Of a stretch of DNA of 11,499 bases, positions 1 through 6,369 are shown piece after piece; within the stretch, counting starts at the first letter, position 1, and each line of letters begins with the position of its first letter. Made by a program: the position numbers and the translations under genes. Source of the DNA: Persebacter sp051008975 (lineage in GTDB: Bacteria > Pseudomonadota > Gammaproteobacteria > Tethybacterales > Persebacteraceae); NCBI GenBank assembly GCA_051008975.1, contig JBPCXA010000045.1, positions 1 through 11,499 on the forward strand. Reading direction: 5' to 3'. Below the pieces are notes generated by a model. The model was not told the origin of the DNA. It ran no database searches and was given only the letters and a program-made list of their open reading frames with translations.

Positions 1-1
1 C

Positions 2-688
2 GGCGATGTTTGGATGGAAGTGCCGGACGCCCGACCCGGTACGCGGGGACATACCGTCGTCGCCGCCGGTACTGGACCGGGCAATAACGGCGATGACGAC
101 GAAACGGAAACGGGGGCGGTCGGCGACAGCGACAGCAAAGCCCGGGATTTGGCGGTTATCGGTTTGGGCGTGGGCGTTGTCGGATTTATGGCGGCGTACC
201 TTTCGGGCGGCGATTTTTCGCTGTTCAATTTCGCTCCCGATTTCGGATATTCCGCCACCGAAAGCGGCTATTCCGTGAACACCGGCAGGCGGCTGAATTT
301 CCGCAAGGACGAATGGCATCTGTACGCCGCCGCCGGGCAAGAAAACGCGAACGGCAATTTCGGCGATTTTCGCTACGAAAGCGGCGGCGAATATGACGGC
401 GGATTTTGGGCGGCGGCGTTTTCCGAAACGGTGCAGGGCGAAACCGCCGATTATCGCTTTTCGCTTTCGGCGGATTACAGCGGCGGGATTTGGAAAGTAT
501 CGCCGACGTACCGATTGCACACCCGTTTGGACGAGGACGAAACCGAAACGCGGAATTCGCTGAATCTGGAAAGCGTTCTCCGCTACAACCGCTGGACGAT
601 TTCGCCGTCCGCCGGTTTCAATTGGCGGCGTGCGGAGGAGTTCGGCGACAACGCCCGCTTCAATTTGTCGGCGGTGCGGCGGTTCTGA
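2..688 (+). CDS. C-terminal part of a surface/outer-membrane beta-barrel protein (5' end outside window)
   Basis: The frame is open from the left edge to a TGA at 686-688, so about 228 C-terminal residues are visible and the true start lies upstream. Three parts are seen. First, an acidic Gly/Asp-rich linker (to about residue 48). Second, one hydrophobic helix-like segment at about residues 50-67 (LAVIGLGVGVVGFMAAYL). Third, about 150 residues with eight or nine alternating polar/aromatic stretches typical of outer-membrane strands (for example WHLYAAAG, YRFSLSADY, WTISPSAGFNW), ending in RRF. A terminal Phe is the usual recognition signal for BAM-dependent outer-membrane insertion. The arrangement of linker, helix and C-terminal barrel resembles the translocator end of a classical autotransporter, but the barrel looks shorter than the usual 12 strands. 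I do not recognise the family. An outer-membrane anchor is the best inference; substrate or passenger function is unknown. Confidence 0.6.
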   Translation, partial: GDVWMEVPDARPGTRGHTVVAAGTGPGNNGDDDETETGAVGDSDSKARDLAVIGLGVGVVGFMAAYLSGGDFSLFNFAPDFGYSATESGYSVNTGRRLNFRKDEWHLYAAAGQENANGNFGDFRYESGGEYDGGFWAAAFSETVQGETADYRFSLSADYSGGIWKVSPTYRLHTRLDEDETETRNSLNLESVLRYNRWTISPSAGFNWRRAEEFGDNARFNLSAVRRF

Positions 689-697
689 CGGCGAGGA

Positions 698-714
698 TTC
701 CTGCTACGCAGGAA
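698..714. repeat. Variant dRS3-like hairpin
   Basis: TTCCTGC and GCAGGAA form a perfect 7-bp stem around TAC, ten bases after the stop of the upstream barrel gene. It is the same core as the dRS3-like elements nearby but with a shorter loop and no closing A-T pair. The flanking ACGGCGAGGATTCC (688-701) recurs exactly at 847-860, which ties it to the family. Confidence 0.65.
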
Positions 715-718
715 AGAG

Positions 719-738
719 ATTCCGGCTTTCGCCGGAAT
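719..738. repeat. dRS3-like 20-bp inverted repeat, copy 1
   Basis: ATTCCGGCTTTCGCCGGAAT is an 8-bp stem around TTTC. It follows the ATTCC-N10-GGAAT plan, related to the dRS3 element of Neisseria (ATTCCC-N8-GGGAAT). It is followed by GGCGGTG and six T residues. Confidence 0.8.
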
Positions 739-806
739 GGCGGTGTTTTTTATATTTTCGGATACCGCCAGATTTGGTATTGTCCGCAAAGACAAAAAGC
801 ACCGCC

Positions 807-826
807 ATTCCGGCGAAAGCCGGAAT
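807..826. repeat. dRS3-like 20-bp inverted repeat, copy 2
   Basis: ATTCCGGCGAAAGCCGGAAT is the exact reverse complement of copy 1. It sits in a 37-bp block (797-833) that recurs identically at 10967-11003. Confidence 0.8.
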
Positions 827-829
827 CTC

Positions 830-847
830 TTTGCGCGAAAGCGCAAA
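830..847. repeat. Companion hairpin TTTGCGC-GAAA-GCGCAAA
   Basis: A perfect 7-bp stem with a GAAA loop lies directly after copy 2. Related stems with different loops occur at 11175-11191 and 11294-11309, always within a few tens of bases of a dRS3-like element, so it looks like a regular part of the repeat module. Confidence 0.6.
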
Positions 848-855
848 CGGCGAGG

Positions 856-875
856 ATTCCCGCTTTCGCGGGAAT
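856..875. repeat. dRS3-like 20-bp inverted repeat, copy 3 (matches neisserial consensus)
   Basis: ATTCCCGCTTTCGCGGGAAT has an 8-bp perfect stem and fits the published dRS3 pattern ATTCCC-N8-GGGAAT exactly. Compared with copies 1 and 2 both arms have changed together, so pairing is kept. Confidence 0.8.
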
Positions 876-895
876 GGTACATAGGAGAGGCGGGA

Positions 896-949
896 ATGAA
901 AGTGCGGCGGTTGTCGCCCCCCGCTTTCGCGCGGCGCGGGCTTTTTTGA
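896..949 (+). CDS. Possible 17-residue leader peptide upstream of miaB
   Basis: An ATG at 896 is preceded by AGGAG (883-887) with an 8-nt gap, which is near-ideal ribosome-binding spacing. It opens a 17-codon frame, MKVRRLSPPAFARRGLF, ending at TGA 947-949. The peptide is basic with a Pro-Pro pair. Its 3' half coincides with a GC-rich hairpin and its last codons with the following T run, an arrangement reminiscent of attenuator leaders. No residue run points to a particular amino-acid signal. It may be fortuitous: such short frames are common, and no convincing promoter was found upstream of it. Treat it as a candidate only. Confidence 0.25.
   Translation: MKVRRLSPPAFARRGLF
920..947 (+). terminator. 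Possible intrinsic terminator/attenuator before miaB
   Basis: CCCGC (920-924) can pair with GCGGG (936-940) across an 11-nt GC-rich loop, followed by CTTTTTT (941-947). The stem is short, so the terminator is moderate at best. It could end read-through from the upstream gene or act as an attenuator in the miaB leader. Confidence 0.4.
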
Positions 950-955
950 TATAGT
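947..955 (+). promoter_or_regulatory. Extended -10-like promoter element for the miaB operon
   Basis: TGATATAGT fits an extended -10 (TGnTATAAT, one mismatch in the hexamer). No convincing -35 is seen about 17 bp upstream, as expected where an extended -10 compensates. Transcription would begin at about 961-963, at the miaB ATG itself, implying a leaderless or nearly leaderless mRNA. No Shine-Dalgarno sequence precedes this ATG. Confidence 0.4.
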
Positions 956-961
956 GGACGC

Positions 962-2281
962 ATGGCAAAGGCAAAGTTGTTCATCCGCACTTTCGGGTGC
1001 CAGATGAACGAGTATGATTCGTCGCGGATGGCGGACGCGCTGGGGCGGGAGACCGAGCCCGCGCGGACGCCGGAGGAGGCGGATATTATTCTGTTTAATA
1101 CCTGCTCGGTGCGCGACCGCGCGCAGGAGAAAGTGTTCTCCGATCTCGGGCGGATGCCGCCCTTGAAGGCGAAAAATCCGAATTTGCTGGTCGGAGTCGG
1201 CGGCTGCGTCGCCAGCCAGGAGGGGGGCGAAATCCGCCGCCGCGCGCCGGTCGTGGATCTCGTTTTCGGACCGCAGACGATTCACCGGCTGCCGGCGATG
1301 ATCGCGGCGCGGCGCAAAACCGGACGGGCGCAGGTGGATGTGTCGTTTCCGGCGGTGGAAAAGTTTGACGCGCTGCCGCCGCCGGGGGTTTCCGGTCCGT
1401 CGGCGTTCGTCTCCGTGATGGAGGGGTGCAGTAAGTATTGTTCGTTTTGCATCGTCCCGTATACGCGCGGCGGGGAGGTATCGCGTTCGGTGGAAAGCGT
1501 GCTGGAGGAGGTGTCGGTTTTGGCGATGCGCGGCGCGCGCGAGGTGGTGTTGCTGGGGCAGAATGTCAACGCCTATCGCGCGGATTTCGGCGGCGGCGAG
1601 GCGGATTTCGCGGCGCTGCTGGAATGCGTCGCGGCGGTGGAGGGGATCGAGCGGGTGCGTTTTACGACCTCGCATCCGGTGGAATTTTCCGACCGGCTGG
1701 TGGAGGCGTTCGCGCGCGTGCCGCAGTTGCCGGATTATTTGCATTTGCCGGTGCAGTCCGGTTCCGACCGGGTGCTGGCGGCGATGAAACGCGGCTATAC
1801 CGCGCTGGAATACAAATCGATCATCCGCAAGATGCGGCGGACGCGCCCGAACATCGTCATTTCCAGCGATTTTATCGTCGGTTTTCCGGGGGAGGAGGAG
1901 AAGGATTTCGCGCGGACGCTGGCGTTGGCGGACGAAGTCGGGTTTGATTTCAGTTTCAGTTTTATTTTCAGTCCGCGCCCCGGCACGCCGGCGGCGACGA
2001 TGGCGGACGACACGCCGGCGGCGGAAAAGAAGGAGCGGCTGCGGCGGCTGCAATGCAAACTGGACGAAAACGGCCGCGCGATCAGCCGCGCGATGGTCGG
2101 GGCGGTGGAGACGGTGCTGGTGGAGGGGCGTTCCAAAAGGCGCGCCGGCGAAATGCGCGGGCGCACCGGCAACAACCGGGTGGTGAATTTTCCCGCCGCC
2201 GAAACCGCGGCGGGCGAGTTCGTGCAGGTAAAAATCACCGCGGCGGCGTCGCACACTTTGCGCGGGGAAATGGCGGCGTGA
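962..2281 (+). CDS. miaB: tRNA-2-methylthio-N6-isopentenyladenosine-37 synthase MiaB
   Basis: Cytoplasmic radical-SAM methylthiotransferase that converts i6A37 to ms2i6A37 in tRNAs reading UNN codons. The 439-residue length is normal. The N-terminal methylthiotransferase domain has the opening FGCQMNEYDSS and three cluster-binding cysteines at 13, 48 and 82. The radical-SAM motif is CSKYCSFC (Cys 156, 160, 163), followed by YTRGGE. The C-terminal part from about residue 375 is a TRAM-like RNA-binding domain. The ATG at 962 gives the family N-terminus, although no ribosome-binding site precedes it. The gene heads a five-gene overlapping operon, and its TGA overlaps the GTG of the next gene. 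All cluster cysteines are present, so it should be active. Confidence 0.97.
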   Translation: MAKAKLFIRTFGCQMNEYDSSRMADALGRETEPARTPEEADIILFNTCSVRDRAQEKVFSDLGRMPPLKAKNPNLLVGVGGCVASQEGGEIRRRAPVVDLVFGPQTIHRLPAMIAARRKTGRAQVDVSFPAVEKFDALPPPGVSGPSAFVSVMEGCSKYCSFCIVPYTRGGEVSRSVESVLEEVSVLAMRGAREVVLLGQNVNAYRADFGGGEADFAALLECVAAVEGIERVRFTTSHPVEFSDRLVEAFARVPQLPDYLHLPVQSGSDRVLAAMKRGYTALEYKSIIRKMRRTRPNIVISSDFIVGFPGEEEKDFARTLALADEVGFDFSFSFIFSPRPGTPAATMADDTPAAEKKERLRRLQCKLDENGRAISRAMVGAVETVLVEGRSKRRAGEMRGRTGNNRVVNFPAAETAAGEFVQVKITAAASHTLRGEMAA

Positions 2282-3375
2282 GCGGGGCGGTGGAGTTTTC
2301 GCTGTCGCCCGAATGCGGCGCGCGTCTGGCGAATTTGTGCGGGGCGATGGACGGCAACATCGCCCATGTCGCGCGCGTTTTTGACGTAGCGATTCGCCGC
2401 CGCGGCGGGCGGTTTTCGCTGCGCGGCGCCGCCGCCGGGGAGGCCGCCGAGACGCTGCGGCGGTTGTACGCCCGCGCCGAAGGCGGTCTGGATTTGACCG
2501 ACGTGCGGATGGAAATCGGCGGCGCGGATTTCGCCCCGGCGGAGTCCGTCTCTGTTCCGAAGGCGTCCCGTCGCGGCGAATTGTTCGCGCCGCGCACCGC
2601 CGCGCAGGCGGAATTGACCGACAAAATTATGCGAAACAGCGCGGTTTTTTGCGCCGGACCGGCCGGCACCGGCAAGACGCATGTCGCGCTGGCGGCGGCT
2701 TTGCAATTGCTGCGCGACGGCGTTCACGAGCGTCTGGTGCTGGCGCGTCCGGCGGTGGAGGCGGGGGGAGAGCGCATCGGTTTTTTGCCCGGCGACATGG
2801 AGCAGAAGGTGAATCCGTATTTGCGTCCGCTGCACGACATTTTGCACCGCCTGCTGGGGCGGCGGGAGGCGGCGCGGCGGACGGCATGCGGGCGGATTGA
2901 AATAATTCCGCTGTCGTTCATGCGCGGGCTGACGATTGACGACGCGGTTCTCGTTTTGGACGAGGCGCAAAACACGCTGCCGTCCCAGATGAAAATGACG
3001 CTGACCCGGCTGGGCGCGAACGGGCGGATGATTGCGACCGGCGACGAGTCGCAGAGCGATTTGCCGTCCGCCGGCGGTTCCGGATTGTCGGACGCGATGC
3101 GGCGGCTGCGCGGCATTCCGGGGGTCGCGATGCATCGGTTTTCGGAGAAAGATATTGTCCGTCATCCGCTGGTCAAACATATTTTGCGGGCGTATCAGGA
3201 AACGGACGGCGGCGCGCGCAAACCGCGAAAGGCGAACGGCGCGAAAGAGAACGACGGCGCGGCGGACGGCGGTTCTTCCGCCGCAAGGGACGATGTTTTA
3301 ACGACGACCGGGGCGGCGCGCAAATCGGCGGGCGCGGCGGCGCGAAGTCGCGGACGCGGGCGAAAAGGCGAATGA
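2278..3375 (+). CDS. ybeZ: PhoH-like ATPase YbeZ
   Basis: PhoH-family P-loop ATPase, cytoplasmic, a partner of the endoribonuclease YbeY in ribosome/rRNA metabolism. From the GTG at 2278, which overlaps the miaB stop as GTGA, the protein is 365 residues and starts VSGAVEFSLSPECGARLANL, matching the family N-terminus. Residues 1-100 are the small N-terminal domain. Walker A is GPAGTGKT at 127-134; Walker B is VLVLDEAQN at about 224-232. Conserved PhoH blocks such as RPAVEAGGERIGFLPGD, QMKMTLTRLG and TGDESQSDLP are present. The family core ends near residue 307, and a 58-residue Ala/Gly/Arg/Lys-rich tail follows, ending in an RG-rich stretch. The tail is longer and differently composed than the Lys/Glu-rich end of the E. 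coli protein. Its stop overlaps the ybeY ATG. Confidence 0.95.
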   Translation: MSGAVEFSLSPECGARLANLCGAMDGNIAHVARVFDVAIRRRGGRFSLRGAAAGEAAETLRRLYARAEGGLDLTDVRMEIGGADFAPAESVSVPKASRRGELFAPRTAAQAELTDKIMRNSAVFCAGPAGTGKTHVALAAALQLLRDGVHERLVLARPAVEAGGERIGFLPGDMEQKVNPYLRPLHDILHRLLGRREAARRTACGRIEIIPLSFMRGLTIDDAVLVLDEAQNTLPSQMKMTLTRLGANGRMIATGDESQSDLPSAGGSGLSDAMRRLRGIPGVAMHRFSEKDIVRHPLVKHILRAYQETDGGARKPRKANGAKENDGAADGGSSAARDDVLTTTGAARKSAGAAARSRGRGRKGE

Positions 3376-3815
3376 ATCGTCTGTCGTTGTCGGTGCAGTA
3401 TGCGGACGGCGGAGATCCGCCGCCGCCGTCGCGGTCGCGGGTGCGGGCGTTGATTGGCGGCGCGCTGCCGGACGGCGGCGAAGTGGCGGTGCGATTTGTC
3501 GCCGCCGCGGAAATGCGCGAAATCAACCGCCGTCGCCGCGGCAAGAACGCGGCGTCCGATATATTGTCGTTCGCCTATCACGAGGCGGGCGCGCCGGTGC
3601 TGGGCGACATTGTCGTCTGTCCGGCGGCGGCGGCGGATGTCGCGCGGCGGCGAAGGCGTCCGCCGTCCGATCATCTGGCGCATCTGATTGTCCACGGCGC
3701 GCTGCATTTGGCGGGCTGGCGCCACGATACGCCGCGGGCGGCGGCGCGGATGGAAAAAACCGAACGGGAGACGCTGGCGCGGTTCGGCGTCGCCGACCCG
3801 TACGCCCCGGCGTGA
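3372..3815 (+). CDS. ybeY: Endoribonuclease YbeY (rRNA maturation factor)
   Basis: Zinc-dependent single-strand endoribonuclease needed for 16S rRNA 3'-end maturation and 70S ribosome quality control. It is 147 residues, close to the family norm. The metal motif is HGALHLAGWRHD, with metal-ligand histidines at 108, 112 and 118; the upstream NRRRRGKNAASDILSF block, including the conserved TDVLSF-like segment, is also present. The ATG start forms an ATGA overlap with ybeZ, so translation is probably coupled, which suits two proteins that work together. The stop overlaps the corC start as GTGA. Nothing is missing or truncated. Confidence 0.96.
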   Translation: MNRLSLSVQYADGGDPPPPSRSRVRALIGGALPDGGEVAVRFVAAAEMREINRRRRGKNAASDILSFAYHEAGAPVLGDIVVCPAAAADVARRRRRPPSDHLAHLIVHGALHLAGWRHDTPRAAARMEKTERETLARFGVADPYAPA

Positions 3816-4657
3816 GCGGCGTGGCGGACGGACGCGACTGGCGGCGGCGGCTGATTCATTTCCTCGGCGCGACGCCGGAGGACAAAAAGGGGCTGCTGCG
3901 CCATTTGCGCGAATTGCGGCGGCGCGGCGACTATCTCAGCGAACGCGCGATGGAAATGATCGAGGGCGTACTGTCCATGAGCGAATGGCAGATACGCGAC
4001 GTGATGATTCCCAAAAACGACATTGTCGGGCTGTCGGTGCGCGACGACTATCGCGCCGCCGTCAAACTGGCGTGCGCGAAGGAGCATTCGCGCTATCCGG
4101 TGTTCGCGGCGGACGGCGAGCATGTCTGCGGCGTTTTGCTGGCGAAGGATTTGCTGCGTTTTGTGGACGCGCCGGAGAAGTTCCAAATCGGCGAGGTGAT
4201 GCGAAAGCCGATTTTTCAGCCGCTGAGCAAAAATCTGGACGTGATGCTGGACGATTTCCGCCGTCATCGGACGCATTTGGCGGTGGTGGTGGACGAGTAC
4301 GAACTGCCCGCCGGGATTATCACAATTGAGGACGTGCTGGAACGCATCGTCGGCGAGATAGAGGACGAATACGACGACGAGGAGGACAAGACGCAGACCC
4401 GCGCGGCGGACGGCGGGACGATTATCAAGGGGCCGATGTCGGTGGAGGAATTTAACGCGTCCTTCGGCGCGAATTTGCCGGAGGACGGCGCGGACACCGT
4501 CGCCGGCTGGCTCGCCGCCGAAATCGGACGGATGCCCGAAAAACGCTACGTACATCGCGGCGGCGGATTTGTGTTTGAAGTTTTGGAGGCGGACGACCGC
4601 CGCGTGTATACGCTGAAAGTTTCGGTTGACCCCGCCGCTCCCGCCGCCGCCGAGTAG
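3812..4657 (+). CDS. corC: CorC/YbeX, CBS-domain transporter-associated protein
   Basis: Soluble CBS-pair protein of the CorC/HlyC family (E. coli YbeX). It was historically linked to magnesium/cobalt efflux and more recently to ribosome physiology; the exact biochemical role is unsettled. The 281-residue protein has an N-terminal helical part (1-60), CBS 1 from about 61 to 125 (starting IRDVMIPKNDIVGL), CBS 2 from about 125 to 185 (starting IGEVMRKPIF, ending AGIITIEDVLERIVGEIEDEYD), then the CorC/HlyC domain at about 200-275. No DUF21 membrane domain is present, which separates it from YfjD/HlyC-type membrane proteins. The GTG at 3812 overlaps the ybeY stop; a second in-frame GTG at 3821 is possible. 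The 3' end overlaps lnt by 32 bp. Confidence 0.93.
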   Translation: MSGVADGRDWRRRLIHFLGATPEDKKGLLRHLRELRRRGDYLSERAMEMIEGVLSMSEWQIRDVMIPKNDIVGLSVRDDYRAAVKLACAKEHSRYPVFAADGEHVCGVLLAKDLLRFVDAPEKFQIGEVMRKPIFQPLSKNLDVMLDDFRRHRTHLAVVVDEYELPAGIITIEDVLERIVGEIEDEYDDEEDKTQTRAADGGTIIKGPMSVEEFNASFGANLPEDGADTVAGWLAAEIGRMPEKRYVHRGGGFVFEVLEADDRRVYTLKVSVDPAAPAAAE

Positions 4658-6161
4658 GTCTTTTTTCGCTTTCGCCGCCGCCGTGTTGGCGGGTGCGACG
4701 GCGTCATTGTCGTTCGCGCCCGCCGAGTTCTGGCCGCTGATGGCGCCGTCCTTGGCGGTATTGTTTTTTGTCGTCGCGCGGTCGCAGACGCGTTTCGCCG
4801 CCGCCGTCGCCGGTTTCGCGTTCGGGCTGGCGTTTTTCGGAATCGGTTTGCGCTGGATTTTCGGCGCGCTGGGCGGCTATATCGGTCTGCCGCTTTTGGC
4901 GGCGGCGGCGTTGTCGGCGCTTTTGTGCGCGGCGTTGTCGCTGTATCCGGCGCTTGTCGCCGCCTTGTCATGGCGCGACGGATTTTCCCGTACGCCGGAA
5001 GAACGGGCGCGCGACCGCGCGACGATTTTGCTGTCGCTGGCGGGATTGTGGTCGTTCGGCGAATGGCTGCGCGGCGGATTGTTCGGCGGATTTCCGTGGC
5101 TGGCGGCGGGCTATTCGCAGACCGCGGAAAGCCCGCTGCACGGCTGGCTGCCGATATTCGGAATCGCCGGGGTGAATTTATTTACGGCGTTGACGGCGGC
5201 GTTGTTGGCGCTTTTATTTTCTCGCCCTTGGAATGCGCCGCGGACGGCGGCGGCGGTGTTCGCGCTGGCGGCGATTTGGGGCGGCGGCGCGCTGGCGGCG
5301 CGTTTGGAATGGACCCGCCCGGCGGGGGAGATTTCGGTGTCGCTGCTGCAGGGAAATGTGCGGCAGGAATTAAAATGGCGCGAGGGCGAGGTGGAGCGGG
5401 CGTTGCGGGATTATCTGCGGATGGCGGAGGAATCGCCGGGGCGGTGGATTATTCTCCCCGAAACCGCCCTGCCGATGCGTTTGTCCGACGTGCCGCCGGA
5501 GATTTTATCCGCGTTGCGGGGTTTGGCGGCGGAAAGGGACGGCGCGGTGCTGGCCGGCGTGTTTGCGGAGGAGGGGGGCGAATTGTTTAACGCGGCGGCG
5601 GCGTTGGGCGATTTTCCCGCCGCCGATTATCGCAAGCGGCATCTGACTCCGTACGGCGAATATCTGCCGTTCGCGGAAGTTTTGCGTCCGATTTTACTCG
5701 CCGCGGACATTCCGTACAATTCGCTGGCGGCGGGCGGACGGGCGGCGGCGATGTCCTTGCCCGGCGGCGAGGCGGCGGTTTCCATTTGCTACGAGGATAT
5801 TTTTCCCGCCGAATGGCGGACGCAACTGCCGCGGGCGGGGGTTTTGATTAACATTACGAACGACGGCTGGTTTGACGGTTCGGCGATGCCGCGGCAGCAT
5901 TTTCGGATGTCGCAGGCGCGGGCGGCGGAATTCGGGCGGGGGTTGGCGCGGGCGACGAATACCGGAATCACCGCGCTGACCGATCATCGCGGGCGGACGA
6001 TTTCGGAGTTGCCGGAATCCCGCCGCGGCGCGCTGCACGGGACGATAACTTTGCGCGCGGGGGCGACTCCGTTCGTCCGCTACGGCGAATTGCCGGCGCT
6101 GGCGTTGTCGGCGATGCTGATTTTCGGCGCGATGCTTTGGCGGCGGACGCCCGTGAATTGA
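4626..6161 (+). CDS. lnt: Apolipoprotein N-acyltransferase Lnt
   Basis: Inner-membrane enzyme that adds the third acyl chain to the N-terminal Cys of lipoproteins, the last step of lipoprotein maturation before Lol sorting. The 511-residue length equals the family norm. An N-terminal multi-helix membrane domain (about residues 12-220, beginning FFAFAAAVLAGATASLSFAP) is followed by a periplasmic nitrilase-fold domain. The catalytic triad is Glu279 (LPETALP), Lys337 (RKRHLTPYGEYLPF) and Cys388 (SICYEDIF), with family spacing. A final membrane helix lies at about 485-503. The TTG at 4626 is chosen because in-frame alternatives at 4683 (GTG) and 4686 (TTG) would cut into the first helix, and an in-frame TGA at 4614 excludes earlier starts. 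Last gene of the overlapping operon. Confidence 0.95.
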   Translation: MTPPLPPPPSRSFFAFAAAVLAGATASLSFAPAEFWPLMAPSLAVLFFVVARSQTRFAAAVAGFAFGLAFFGIGLRWIFGALGGYIGLPLLAAAALSALLCAALSLYPALVAALSWRDGFSRTPEERARDRATILLSLAGLWSFGEWLRGGLFGGFPWLAAGYSQTAESPLHGWLPIFGIAGVNLFTALTAALLALLFSRPWNAPRTAAAVFALAAIWGGGALAARLEWTRPAGEISVSLLQGNVRQELKWREGEVERALRDYLRMAEESPGRWIILPETALPMRLSDVPPEILSALRGLAAERDGAVLAGVFAEEGGELFNAAAALGDFPAADYRKRHLTPYGEYLPFAEVLRPILLAADIPYNSLAAGGRAAAMSLPGGEAAVSICYEDIFPAEWRTQLPRAGVLINITNDGWFDGSAMPRQHFRMSQARAAEFGRGLARATNTGITALTDHRGRTISELPESRRGALHGTITLRAGATPFVRYGELPALALSAMLIFGAMLWRRTPVN

Positions 6162-6230
6162 CGGCGCGGCGAACGTCTGAACGGCATCGCGGCGATTTGC
6201 GGGGCGAATTCGGAAATTTTCATATTCGGA

Positions 6231-6249
6231 TGTGGACTTTTTGTCCACA
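6231..6249. promoter_or_regulatory. Perfect hairpin TGTGGAC-TTTTT-GTCCACA
   Basis: Seven-bp perfect arms around five T residues, about 70 bp after the lnt stop. No T run follows on the plus strand, so it is not a standard intrinsic terminator. It may help end lnt transcription or be a protein-binding dyad; neither is shown. Confidence 0.4.
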
Positions 6250-6277
6250 CGGAAAAAATCTGCGGGAAAAATGCGCA

Positions 6278-6293
6278 AAAAAATATATTTTTT
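6278..6293. promoter_or_regulatory. 16-bp AT palindrome AAAAAATATATTTTTT
   Basis: This is a perfectly self-complementary A/T-only stretch in an otherwise GC-rich region. It probably forms part of an AT-rich upstream promoter region (UP element-like or a nucleoid-protein site) for the large surface gene. The role is inferred from composition only. Confidence 0.35.
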
Positions 6294-6313
6294 CGTCAAT
6301 TTTTCGTTCCGGC

Positions 6314-6350
6314 GTATTAAAATACGATTAATCGCGGCAATATAGCCGCG
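6314..6350. promoter_or_regulatory. Three abutting inverted repeats before the surface-protein gene
   Basis: GTATT-AA-AATAC (6314-6325), CGATTAATCG (6325-6334) and CGCGGC-AATATA-GCCGCG (6333-6350) are all perfect and run into one another. The first covers the candidate -10. The third would be a stem-loop at the 5' end of the mRNA, as in stabilised outer-membrane-protein mRNAs. Operator or RNA-structure roles are both possible. Confidence 0.4.
6318..6323 (+). promoter_or_regulatory. Candidate -10 box for the inverse autotransporter gene
   Basis: TAAAAT matches the sigma-70 -10 consensus at five of six positions and lies in the most AT-rich part of the gap. No good -35 is visible; 6295-6300 is GTCAAT. 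The predicted start at about 6330 would leave a 40-nt leader that begins with the 6333-6350 hairpin. Confidence 0.3.
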
Positions 6351-6357
6351 TGAAAAC

Positions 6358-6366
6358 GGAAAGAAG
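6358..6366 (+). promoter_or_regulatory. Ribosome-binding site of the inverse autotransporter gene
   Basis: GGAAAGAAG ends 3 nt before the ATG, and its GGAAAG core (6358-6363) ends 6 nt before it. It supports the start at 6370, which also gives a good signal peptide. Confidence 0.65.
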
Positions 6367-6369
6367 ACG

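Larger units (their letters stand above)
713..832. repeat. Composite inverted repeat (two dRS3-like hairpins facing each other)
   Basis: A 33-bp arm at 713-745 is repeated perfectly in inverse orientation at 800-832, with 54 bp between. Each arm contains a 20-bp hairpin (719-738 and 807-826) plus a GGCGGTG/CACCGCC extension; T runs lie just inside both arms. No gene lies inside. It looks like a small non-autonomous repeat unit (BIME- or MITE-like). Because hairpins followed by T runs are present on both strands, it could also act as a transcription terminator for the upstream gene. No target-site duplication was identified. Confidence 0.6.

Noticed and set aside
704..2254. 516-codon minus-strand frame opposite miaB
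   Set aside because: Composition is Arg/His-rich, it crosses the repeat cluster and lies antisense to miaB, whose family motifs are complete.
1795..3180. 461-codon minus-strand frame across miaB and ybeZ
   Set aside because: Antisense shadow of two well-supported genes; no domain recognised.
6208..6230. Direct repeat ATTCGGA at 6208-6214 and 6224-6230
   Set aside because: Seven bases are too short to separate from chance; no other support for a binding site.
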